Below are positions 36,181 through 47,400 of a stretch of 64,000 bases of DNA, one piece after another. Position 1 is the stretch's first letter, and each line of letters opens with the position of its first letter. The position numbers and the translations under genes are program-made. Source of the stretch: Mytilus trossulus (taxonomy: Eukaryota; Mollusca; Bivalvia; Mytilida; Mytilidae); NCBI RefSeq assembly GCF_036588685.1, contig NW_026963314.1, positions 799,001 to 863,000 of the forward strand, given 5' to 3'. Under the pieces are notes generated by a model. It was given only the letters and a program-made list of their open reading frames with translations, made no database searches and was not told the DNA's origin.

Positions 36181-36184
36181 AACC

Positions 36185-36425
36185 AATTGACACAGACATT
36201 AACAACTTTAGGTAACCATAAGGCTCTTAGCAATGAGTAAAATTCATAATGCACTGTCAACTATATAAGGTCTATTTATGAAAAAGGTTTAACAATTTAA
36301 ACAAGAAAACAAACGGCCCGATTTATGTACAAAATAATAACAAAAATTCCAAATATGATATACAGCTACAAACCACAAGTGAATTACAGGCTCCTTACTT
36401 TGGAAAGGCACAAACATAATAAAGG
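36185..36425 (-). repeat. Truncated inverted copy of family X
   Basis: AACAACTTTAGGTAACCATA, AGCAATGAGTAAAATTCATA, AAGAAAACAAACGGCCCGAT and GTGAATTACAGGCTCCTTAC align with the middle of 29250-29745. It stops before the CCCTCCCC part. Confidence 0.6.
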
Positions 36426-36824
36426 CATGATCATAGATTTCACCATTATCAGAAGCCGTTCAATTTTATGTTCTTGTTTGTTTTCCCCACAGTACGCATA
36501 TCTATCATGTCTATATAACCTATAAACCAAACAATTTGGTGTGGCATTTGGACAAACCAAATTACATCTGCAAAAAAAACACTGACATACATTCCAGTAT
36601 TATAAAATGAAAAGGACCAGTCAGACTGTGAATCAGAAACTGTATTTATGTATACAATATATCTACATTTAGACTATTACTATATATGATTCCATCCTTT
36701 GTCAATGATTAAACCAAGATATAAGAGAATACAAATCATTCCAGATATAAATAATATTTTTATTATCAAATATTCATTTATAATGTTACTGTCAATAATA
36801 ACAGAGTTTTATGCTCATTTCCCT

Positions 36825-37340
36825 TCAACTGATCTGGTACAGTTCAACTATGAAAATATCGGTATCTGTACAGCTAAATATATATGTATCATTGATGCTA
36901 ACTTGTAATACGTTGCATAAAGTCTTAAAGGCAGAAGGACAGGGTTCTTCATGATGATTGTGTTTCGCATTCACTGCAGATATCTCAATTTCTTGTGTAA
37001 TTAGTTCCTCTATGCCTTTCACTGGTGCCAGAAAAAAATCAGCATGACAATCACATTCAACATTCGTACATGTACATATTTTTCACTCTCAAATGGCTGT
37101 TCTTTTGCTGCATTAGTGTGGTCTGAGTGTTATTGATAGACATACAATTTTCACAGAACGTACAAACTCGATCAGAAATGTGTCATAGGTGGATGATCCT
37201 TTTCATTTTCAGTGTGAATTGAAACGGCATCAAATATCTCCTCCATAATGGTACCAACAGCTGTACAGGATCGAGGACTACTTTCTTTTTAACTCCTTTT
37301 GTTAACTTACTACATCTTTTCCTCTTTGGCATACTTTTGT
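36825..37340 (-). pseudogene. Degenerate coding sequence, unknown protein
   Basis: Reading the minus strand from an ATG at about 37333 gives MPKRKRCSKLTKGVKKKVVL, then after shifts TIMEEIFDAVSIHTENEKDH, INNTQTTLMQQKNSHLRVK, and finally the open piece PVKGIEELITQEIEISAVNA...HHEEPCPSAFKTL. Several frameshifts or stops break it. The basic start and acidic middle look protein-like, and lack of introns suggests a retrocopy or transposon-derived gene. Family not recognised. Confidence 0.35.
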
Positions 37341-38840
37341 TTTTGTCTTACTTGTAAACTTTACTTCCTACATGTATGTGATAATGTCATAAAACATTCT
37401 GCGGGTTTTTATTATCCTAAATCTATTATAAACTTCATTTTGTAATGAGACCTTTCAAGCTTGCTCCAAATATTTGATATATTTGTCAATTGTTAAAAGT
37501 CGTATAGTGAACATACAATGTAAGTTGCTGACATCAACTTTATTTAGTCTCTGCTTCTATATATTTTGTAGATCTCATGAGGGTCTTAAATGAGTTTATA
37601 ATGAGGGTCTGGCACTTTGAGGTGTTTACAAAAGTTAAACGGACAGAAAGTCACAAATTTGGTAGGACAAAAAATATACAAATAATTGTTTGTATATATA
37701 AAAGAAATATTTACCTTTTAATACATATATTCAAATTAAAGTTTAAGAAATGTGTCATTATATTTGAGAAAGAAGGTTGATTTAATTTTAGTCATGCAAA
37801 AGAAAGATAGTATGGCACCATTTAAGTGCCAAACCAGTTTGACATTTTGTTTTTTAACAATTATTCGATCATCTTTGATATGTTTTTGATTATTTTTGTT
37901 TACAAAGTTGGTTTATATACAATAGTTCAAGAATAGAAAAAAAGCGTTTTTTTTTGTTTCAAGAAAATAATCAGAAAAAATGAATAATGACTTTTTGTCC
38001 TGTGACTTGCTGACACTGTCCTACACTCATATAATAGAGTATTGGAATAAGTGCATGAATTGAAATCAGGAAAGTAAAGACAAGATGAAGAATGATCGGG
38101 TGCTAAAATAAATAAAGAAAAGAAAATAATGTGTACATGTTCATGGTATACAAATATATGCCCCGCTGATTTTATTTTAACAAAATAACATTTGGAATTA
38201 ATACAGGCTCATTAAATTGCATATTTATTTGATAATTTCTAAGTTTTATGAAAAAAAGGTAATTCTTGCATAGCTGTATTTGGGTATCAATGTGAAAAAA
38301 ATAAATCACCTTTGATGGTATTTCATGAAAACACTATTTGATCAAAATATACGAAAATAGTATCACTTTAACGGGATAACAATCTGGAGTAGAATAACAC
38401 TATAATAATATTGCATATTTATTCGATAATTTCTATGTTTTATAAAAAAAAAAGGTGGGCCACGCCGGTTTTACAGCAATTAAATGGGGAGGCTGAATGG
38501 ACCGAATTTAAACTGGTCTGCATTTGATTATTATCATCATCTGTCTCAGCTCATTATAGTGTTAACAAATTGATACAACTAGTTAGATGTATCCTTTGAA
38601 TATACTTACATGTTTTAGCTGTGAAAACAATCGACATAAACGAGAAAACAGATCTTTCAGCGTATCGTCTCTCTTAACAAAAATGGCGGAATTTTCTCAT
38701 ATTCATTCCAGGTCACATCATAATCCCAATCACGTCCTGTCTCACGTGATTTCACTTATGGTTACTTGGATTCTACTAGAGTTGCGAATCTATTGTATTA
38801 TATGTCTCTGGTACTGTACACCTAGATACATGTATATGAA
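37341..38840. other. Intergenic; one unplaced splice-donor-bearing stretch
   Basis: Mostly AT-rich. A 48-base word (GCATATTTATTNGATAATTT) repeats at about 38219 and 38408. On the minus strand about 38760-38624 ends in AACAT followed by GTAAGTATATTC, a perfect donor, preceded by GC-richer DNA with CCGCCATTTTTG; it could be a 5' noncoding exon but no partner exon was found. Confidence 0.3.
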
Positions 38841-39185
38841 GGTAGTCTATCTAGTTGAGGGAAGATCTTTTTTGGCTCAATTGGTTAGAGCACTGCCTTT
38901 AGATCTCGATATTGTGGATTCGCTTCCCGCTGGTACCATTCATGGATTTTCACAACAATGGCGCTTCGAGCCTTTGCTACTTATATACACAAGTATGTGC
39001 CTGGCAGTTTAATATGGTCATGAGGTCATAAGATGACCGTGGCATGTCTAGGTGACTAGCTAGAGAATTCTGGGTGAAAGTCTCGGGGTTGTACAGTTGT
39101 GGGCATGTGAGCTGCTCCGATGAATGGTATGCATCCCCCAAAAAAATAAAAAGTGTGAAGAGTGTTGTAGACCTGGAGATATCAA
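38841..39185 (+). mobile_element. tRNA-derived SINE-like element
   Basis: An A-box-like TGGCTCAATTGGTTAGAGCA (about 38874) and a B-box-like GTGGATTCGCTTCCCGC (about 38918) are spaced as in a tRNA gene, followed by unrelated sequence and an A-rich tail (CCCCCAAAAAAATAAAAA near 39135). The leader AGGTAGTCTATCTAGTTGAG is repeated at 39186. No functional tRNA fold with a paired acceptor stem was evident, so this is a SINE rather than a tRNA gene. Confidence 0.6.
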
Positions 39186-39235
39186 GGTAGTCTAACTAGT
39201 TGAGTTATGACAGATCTTTGGCTCACTTGGTTAGA
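39186..39235 (+). repeat. Second, truncated SINE head
   Basis: AGGTAGTCTAACTAGTTGAG and TTGGCTCACTTGGTTAGA repeat the leader and A-box of the preceding SINE 345 bases downstream, but the B-box is missing. Either a tandem SINE dimer or a truncated second insertion. Confidence 0.55.
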
Positions 39236-41007
39236 TTGAGGGTTTATGTATTGTGCCTGCATAATTATTTTTAACGTTTATTTCTAGATTAATTAGTGAT
39301 TTTTAATTCACATCATAAAGAGCCGTCGGGCTTATTTAAACCTGAACTCATCAGAAAATAATGTTCCGCTATGGTGAGAATGGTAAAATAGGATGTAAAT
39401 CTTTCCAGAAAATAGTACTTTTTGAAGGTATATAATAAGATAAAGCATATTTTAAGGTTTTCCCTGTCGTATTACACACCTAGTGGTGTCATGATTGCCC
39501 AAACTAAGACCCCCATAACGACGTCTTACATTCAATCAAATAGGTGGATACATGTATCAATATCGGACCAAGAAAGCTGAATGACATCTTGGGTAATTAC
39601 TTCATTACATAATAGGTAGGACCAAGTTGTTCAAGAACCCTAAACGGGCACTAGATGTCGAATTCATGGTCACATATTTCACTCAAATTCTCATATTTGA
39701 TTTATAACAATGTAAAACATTTATTCAAACTACCAAAAGTCCAAAAGGAAACTATTTACAGAGCAGGGGTAGAGAATATGTTGGTTCGTTTCGTGTGAAT
39801 TTTAGTCAAGACGCCATCTAATTAACTATCGATTTGACATCAAATGAACATATAAGCGATGTAAACATAATACAGAATAAAGCTATGAATAGATTAAACC
39901 AACACGTGCAATTAGATTTTTATAGGTCTGTTTGATTTGCATTTTTTATAAGTTCCATTACATAGAAGATACAACATGTCCAATAGAATAGTCTGTGCTG
40001 CGCACAATACTATCTATACATAATACATTGTATGCATGAAAAGTTATATGCAATGCTTAAAAAACTATAATCCAGAATAAACATGGAGTTCATTGAAAAT
40101 TTTGAGCACAAAACATTATGCAAATCCCATAATTACGAATTATTCAAAATTGAAATAGTAGCCTGTTTTTAGATAATACTTTAAAATACTTAAAATATTG
40201 AATTACTTAGTTCCAGAATTACCATGATTACTAGTCATTACTCAAATAATTTTCATATCAAAATATTTTCAAATTGTCATTATTAATGTTTGATATAATT
40301 TGTATAATGTTAACTTAGTTACATGAGTAAATCTTACTAAATTAACTATGTATTATAAATGTACAAAATTATATCATATTTCCTGTATTTAATTGGTCGT
40401 TTTTGATTTGGGACTGAACAAATATTCAGTCAATCAGAATTAACGTTTCATTTGACTTTTGGTAGGCTATTTTTTTTAAATTGGCTGGAACTCATTCAAA
40501 TTTGAATTGAACAAAACGTATAATAGGTTTGTTAAAATACTTGAACGATTGACATTTATGAAAGGAAATGAGAATATTTCCTTACTATAATAAAAAGATA
40601 TACTAATTATAAAGAACAAAAAATACTTAGGATTTTTTTAAAGAATTACTTAAGATACATCGAAAAACTACTTAAATTTAATTACTAAGGCATTACTAGC
40701 AATAACTATTGTTTTTACTTGATTTGAGTAAAATCAATACTTGTTTTCAGTAATCTGAAGTAATTTGTTTTGACTGTGGGCTTTTAAATAAAAAAAAACA
40801 GATGAAAAATTCAAGGGTACAGTTATATCGTTACGAATTGTCAATTCCTGATGATGCAACGCCATCGAGAACATTTTGACAGCACACATTGGTGTATAAC
40901 GCCAGATAATTTAGTTTCATTTTGATCTCGTTGTAGTCTTCCTGCAGATGTATTTGTTCTCATTCAGCTTTTGGTAGTTATTTATTTTATTTGTAAATAA
41001 AGGTATC

Positions 41008-41010
<3 letters not shown>
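39236..41010. other. Intergenic, nothing assigned
   Basis: A stretch from about 40140 to 40770 is rich in ATTACTTA/TAAGTAAT words, which may be an old AT-rich MITE, but I could not define ends. The segment near 40981 has TTTATT words that could serve as poly(A) signals for the minus-strand gene ending at 41233. Confidence 0.3.
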
Positions 41011-41013
<3 letters not shown>

Positions 41014-41038
<25 letters not shown>

Positions 41039-41039
41039 T
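41014..41039. repeat. (TA)n microsatellite
   Basis: About 13 uninterrupted TA dinucleotides. Confidence 0.9.
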
Positions 41040-41232
41040 AATCCTGTAGAACGCCACCGTACAGTCTTATGAGGTCGAAGTTAGATATTTTGTCAAAAAG
41101 ACTCTGTTATTGGCTCTCAGAAAGAATACAGGACTAATATGAAAAAATTAATTACACTAAAGGATTTATCTGTATAAATAAAGAATTAAACGAAATTGCA
41201 TTTTAGAAAATGATAAAATTTAAAGCGATAAA

Positions 41233-41435
41233 TTAGTTACCAAGACAAATAGGTAGGAGGCTTGCAGAAATATCAATGCTTGTTCCACATCCGTTTGAAT
41301 TTTTTGAGATGCCGTCCGATATTTGTCTCAGTTGTTCTTCTATTTGATCGTCGGTTTCGAAGAACCCAGCCTCTATATCAAAGTTTAGGCAAACTGGTTC
41401 TCCAATGGTGTTTGATACCTTCCATTGCGTGTAAT
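41233..41435 (-). CDS. HEPN gene exon 6: terminal exon
   Basis: Starts after AAATTTTACCTTATAG. The split codon G|AT joins exon 5 as D, giving YTQWKVSNTIGEPVCLNFD, then an acidic EAGFFETDDQIEEQLRQ helix, and ends CGTSIDISASLLPICLGN plus TAA. CTTG|GTAACT at the very end could also be a donor, in which case the gene would continue downstream; I prefer the stop. A minus-strand AATAAA is available near 40981-40990. Confidence 0.65.
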
Positions 41436-44400
41436 CTATAAGGTAAAATTTAAGAAAAAAAATAATGCCTCTAGCAGTCGGGTTTATATAGTGGTACACC
41501 GTTTTTTTGACGTCAAGCTCTTCATTACAAATGTATATTTTGTGCTGAAATCAAATTGTATTCAATCGCTTACTGTGTTCGCTTCATTTCTTTGAATTTG
41601 AAGACTAATCTACTGATTTCTGTTCAAATATGGAATTGGTTAAATTTTTCTTTTTAGCATTTAAATATCTATTATTTAGTATGAAACATGATATAGATCG
41701 ATACCATTAATTATAGTACGTCACATCCCGTTGCATACGAAAAAGGGTCGAAAAAAATATTCCCTTGAATTTAAAAGTTTTAGGCAATTAATTCTACATT
41801 TCATTGCAATAAATAATTTCTGTGTCATAGACATATATCTGAGGTGTTTCAAAACACCATTATGTTTTATTTGGTGTTTCTATAGAATATTTTGGAACTT
41901 GAGGTTACATGGTTACAAATTATTGTACACAGATGAAAAGAGATGAAACTTTAATTGGCTAACTTCCAGGGATGGTTATGTTCTTATCTGCAATGAAACG
42001 TTATGTGAAAATTTGATAATAAATGATCAAGTCGACAAGAAGTGCGGCATAGCTGGTTCCTCCGTGGATGCCAATTGTTTGTTAAACATAATCGCCCTAC
42101 AAACGTTAAAACTATATCGTAAATGATTCACCCATCTTGATAATGACAGTTTCAGAAATGGTTTTGTTCGAATCAGAGTAATACCTTACAAAGTACGAGT
42201 TACCCCTTCCTAAACAAAGGATTTTGTTTCTATAAAACAAAGCAAGTCAACTTCTTCCCAATTGTCATTTAGTTTAAAATGGGGAATACAAATCACATGC
42301 TAGAGTATCGGATAGAAAAGACAAATGTTGTTATACTATTGAAAGAGAATAGATATTTATTATGTATGTTCTCTAACATATCTTTGAATTTTTGTTCTGT
42401 ATCCAGATCGGACCTATAATTATTTAGGATAACCTCTTTCGTAAGTGTCATAGGGGTATATGTTTGAGTTCCATGTATGTTGTCAATATCTGATTCATTT
42501 ATCATGTCTATCAATAAGTTGATAGTATTAGTTGCAAAGTGTGCTAGTGACCTAATACGGTATATATTGGGTCAGTAAATTCCAAATGGGGTGATATGCA
42601 TAGATACAAAAGCGATGTTTAATGAATTTGCTGTGGGGAAAACACATTTGTCATGAAGGTAAGACAGGTGCTTAGCAAAATTTTGGTCTTTACAAATCGA
42701 TGTAGCATGTGTCTTCATAGACCCATTCATCTTTATCTTTAATTTAAATTTTGACCCGTTGGAGTTAGGAATACATGTTATTGCAACCATTATGGTAAAC
42801 TTGTGTACACAAATCAAATGTCCGTTTTGCAGTGTGGAAAGCATAATTTAGCAACTCCCTCCGGTTGGAAAATTCTCAGCGTTTTTTTAACAATTCTTAA
42901 TCAGTCATTATATGGCTCGTGTTCCCTGTCTGTCAAAGTTAAGACTTTCATTCGGGTCAATCTATCTGGCAGAACTTATATATCGTGCCAATTGTCAATT
43001 TGTTCTTGTGTTTATTATGTGTGAAATATTCGCCATTTGACGTAACACAAGCTTCAACTTATCAATAATTTACTGTTAAGTTGAGTTAATGCTTGCATTT
43101 AGTTAAACTTCATACCAACACGGAGCCGCCGAACATATTTTTTTTATCAAATGTCGGTTCCAATTTCTTATTGCAATTAATTACAAACCTTCGACAGGTA
43201 ACACAAGCATATCAATACTTTCAGTATTGGAGGTAGGTATTCGTTCCAGAAGCTTTCTCAGAAATAAAGTCAGGGTGGATTGAAATAATTCATCTATTTC
43301 GAGTATTTCCACCAATACATCTGCAGTTAGAACTATGCTCCCTTTTGTAGCAACGATAAATTCTATACCACTTAAGTTGTCATTTATCTCGTCTTTAATG
43401 GAATTAAGGATGTCAATGGTTCTATCGGTATCAGCCTCGTTCTGAAAGATGATTTGTACACGGACTTTTCGTCGTCTTTCTACACAAAAGAATGACCATA
43501 TACAATATGAGAGTCCAGACAATCGAAAAGGTATAAACACCATTAATATTCGTATATTTTTCTGTTTGATAATTATATATTTTCTCACAAGAAAAGGAAA
43601 TTGTGTGGTCGTACAATACTTGTGTTTTTAAAGAAAAAAATCATTGGCAGAAAAAAATGAAATTCAATTATTACATGTGTTAAGATATATTTTGTGGTGT
43701 TGATATTAACCACTAATGTTTAACTTCGAAATTAATTAATTGAAATTTATCTTCACACAGTTTCTGTTTGTAGGTTAATTATTTTGATCAGTATATGTCT
43801 GTCTCTGTCTATGCATTCAGCAGCTTATTTACCTAATCTGAATATGATAAAGCTGCTACCAGTGAAATGTGAAATATATATTTTTTTAAGTTGATGCATT
43901 TAGGAATTTTACCTACCCTCTAATGTTTCGCTCTTCAACATTGATCTTAGATTCACCAAACATCTTTCAAAACTTTCTCCCCAGTAAAACTTTATTGGAT
44001 GTTTTTCAAATCTCACTGAAAAGATATAAAATTCTATCATTACATTTTTTAAAATACTAATAATTTTCTACTCCAGAAATAAAATTAACTGAGCTGTATT
44101 TGTTTCACTTTACTCCAGACTTTATTGGACGTTTTTCGAATCTCACAGAAAAGATATAAAGTCCTAACATTGAATTTTTCAAAATTCTAAGAATGTTTTC
44201 CTCCAGAAATAGATTAACTCAGCTCTATTTGCTAAGCCTTTCTCCAGTAAAGTTTTTGAAAAAAAATTCATACTATATTTAAACAAATATATTTACAAAA
44301 CTTACCACTAAATATAGAAAGAGTTATCATAGTGAACAACCAAATAGCTCTTATATATTTAAATATTGATTGAATAACTTATTTTTTTAAATTTATATAA

Positions 44401-47400
44401 AATTAACTCTGGTGACTTTAAATTTTAAAATGAGTCTCGAAGATGCGTTTTGCGAAAGTATGATATATACAAACACAGACTTCAATTAATATATTTACAG
44501 ATTTTGAGTTATACAAACGTTGAACTAGATTACTTATTATATTTCAATAACTGAAATTTCAATAAATTCAGATGTCGATTTAAAAAAAGATAGCTGATAA
44601 ATTGTTATTTTTATCGTGACATATTTGTATCAATTATCAACATTTTCAGTATATAATGAGGATAATAACAGTATGTGTAGGTTTTAAGAATTTAAAACAG
44701 CTAAATAATTAATAATGTGTGGCTTTTTCCAAATAAAAGTATTGGACGGAATCGACTGCTACGTCGTTCAGTCGATAAAATAACAGCATGTGTGTGTATT
44801 AGAATCTACTGGTTATACCAGATGGCATGTACACATAGAAACGTAATAAAAACTCTGGACTGGTACTATTTACAACACATTAATCAAATTCATATTACAT
44901 GTAGATGCCAGCATAAAAATTGTGTACGCTAAATATGCGTTTCATCTTTATAACACGCATCAGTGATGCTTTAATAAATAAAACACCTCATTCGCCGGAC
45001 AGAAGGATTCGCAATGGACAAAAAGGGGAATTCAACTAGTTATTACTGATTCATCTGGTTAAATAGTAATCAATTTTTTAAGTCACGTGTAACAGGACAT
45101 CTCTTAATGTATTAAATGCAATAAGTTTTAATCAAATTCAGCCGCTTAAAACACAACAAAAGTGAAGATATATTAACATAGACAAGACAAATAGATGATG
45201 AACTTTTTGTTTGTACTCCAGTGGTAGAAATTGTAATAACCTGTACAAGATAAGGAGATGACGAACTAATGTCTGTATTCCAAAGGTAGATGGTGCATGC
45301 AAAAGGTAAGTTCTGGAAAGTAGGTCGACTGGGTTAAAGTAAAGGGGAGATAAGGACTGCCATTAGACAATTAGGGTATGCTGGGCAGGGAAAACATTAC
45401 CCCTTCTCTGAGGGTACTTACTGACACCGTAGCTTTTCGTTTCTGACGTTCCCTAACGTACACAGAGTGTGAAAATTTGCCTTTACGGGGCATGATTGAA
45501 CCTTGCGCATGCCCACGGGTTCCCTTACGTGCAAATACTGTGACACGTAAATACAAAAAATAATCCTGGACTTTGCTCACCGTTTACGAGACACGATGGA
45601 ATTTTATGTATTTCCAACAAGGAATAACTTTGCTGAATGTTACATATTAACTCACATCTTAAGTTTTCCAGCTCCTTTAAGGTGTTGATATATTTGGTCT
45701 CCATTTGTGTATCCATCCTACACGTCTTATGTCCATTAATGTTATACTCATAGTTTGTTTTTTTGAAAAAGTTGAGATCTATTCTATGGCCAATATCACG
45801 AAACTGGTCGAAGTAATTATCAAATTCCACCTTTGTAATGTTTGTACTGCATCGGTGCGCTAATTGATTTCTGCAGAGACGTATGCGCTCTATGTCATCT
45901 GACAATTTTATATCTACTTTGTCTGGTATATTTCCCCATCCTTTTGTAGGCGGAGGAACCAACGAAAATTGTCTCAACAATTTATAGATTAATGAAATGT
46001 CCAATGAATCATACGCATTTGACAAGTGTATCTTATGTAAACAAGTTTTTTGATCAGTCGAAAAACTGGGTAGATGTTCAATGCACATTTGGTACAATTT
46101 TCTTGGAGAAATAATTGATCGGATGATATCTCTACAGATATTTGGAAAGGTATCAATGATAGCCAGTGACATTCTTGAATAACGTTCTCTGTTATCACTA
46201 TTATCGTCAACAACGTGTGTTACTGTAAGTAGAAATGCATAAATAATTAATTATGATGCTACTCTAGTAGTGTTCATGGTCAATGTGACTTTAAAATGTA
46301 TCATCCATTTACAAATATTAATAACCAATTCAAGGGCCACACATCATTTCAAAATACGCGGAAAACAATTGGATTCTTTGGCTCTCTGATATTCAAAAGC
46401 AACCTCAACTTGTAAACCAGCTTGAGTGCATCTTTTATATAACGTTTAACAGTTACACTGCATCTCAATCAAAAGTTTTAAACGCAATCAGTCTTAAACA
46501 TTTTAGGGACCTTGGCGACCAAGTAGTTCATTTACTGTGTCACTACAGTCAAAACTGTTGTTGTGAGATGTAATACCGCGAGTGGCAGGTGTGTTCGACT
46601 GTATTTCTAATTTTGATTACGACCGTCATTTTCCCTGCCGATGGCCGGTGGTTGTAGCTGAACAATCCATCAATACAAACGGACCGCCCCAATAGCGCTG
46701 ACTAATTTGTGTTAATTTGATGATACAATGAATATAGGAAAAGCAGTACATGTGTTTTTATATGATTGCATTAACCGTTTACTAGTTTTGTGACAGCTAT
46801 ATGTATTTTTAATCAACGTGTGTCCCCTTTTGAGATATAACAATTAATTGCATGTATTTCATTTTTCACTTTTTATTCTCTTTAACATGTTTAATTGTCT
46901 TTTAAAAGCAATATGCATTGAATAAAAGTGGGAGTGATGCATTTTGTTTTTGGCATTTTCAACGGTCATTTCATAAATATGTAGCATATATGATGGTTCG
47001 AATACATAAGATCCTTTAAGATAATGTGTGTAATGTCGTATAATTTTAACGATGTCAGTAAAACAGAAAACTTACAATCGACTTGTTGCAGGAGTGCCAG
47101 TTCTTGAAGAATATCACTAAACTGTATTTCAGATCTGCATATTGTGTTGTACACATTTAAGCAAGTATCTTGTCGAAGAAATGTATCCACTCTATAAAGG
47201 ATTGCATGCAGGTTCGTCTGAAATTCTTCATAATATATCTCTGATACATCTTCAGACTTTTTAACAATAATTTCATTCGTTGCAATTAAAAGTCGTTGAA
47301 TATCATCTGCGATGTCAATGTCTTTATGGTTTGGAGCATTTCCCCATTTACATGACGGTTCAAGCATTAAATTTTCATATCGTAATATTTTATAACATAG

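Noticed and set aside
38874..38945. Functional tRNA gene
   Set aside because: A- and B-box-like words are present but no paired acceptor stem; the head is repeated downstream as in a SINE.
38587..39012. 141-codon plus ORF with MAEFSHIHSRS
   Set aside because: Runs through a GC-richer unplaced stretch and then into the tRNA-like SINE; no splice logic or conserved domain. The minus-strand donor at about 38619 is noted but has no partner exon.
45371..45580. Minus-strand ORF in the intron after HEPN exon 3
   Set aside because: Arises by reading a GC-richer intronic repeat-like patch; it starts downstream of a perfect GTGAGT donor and has no acceptor.
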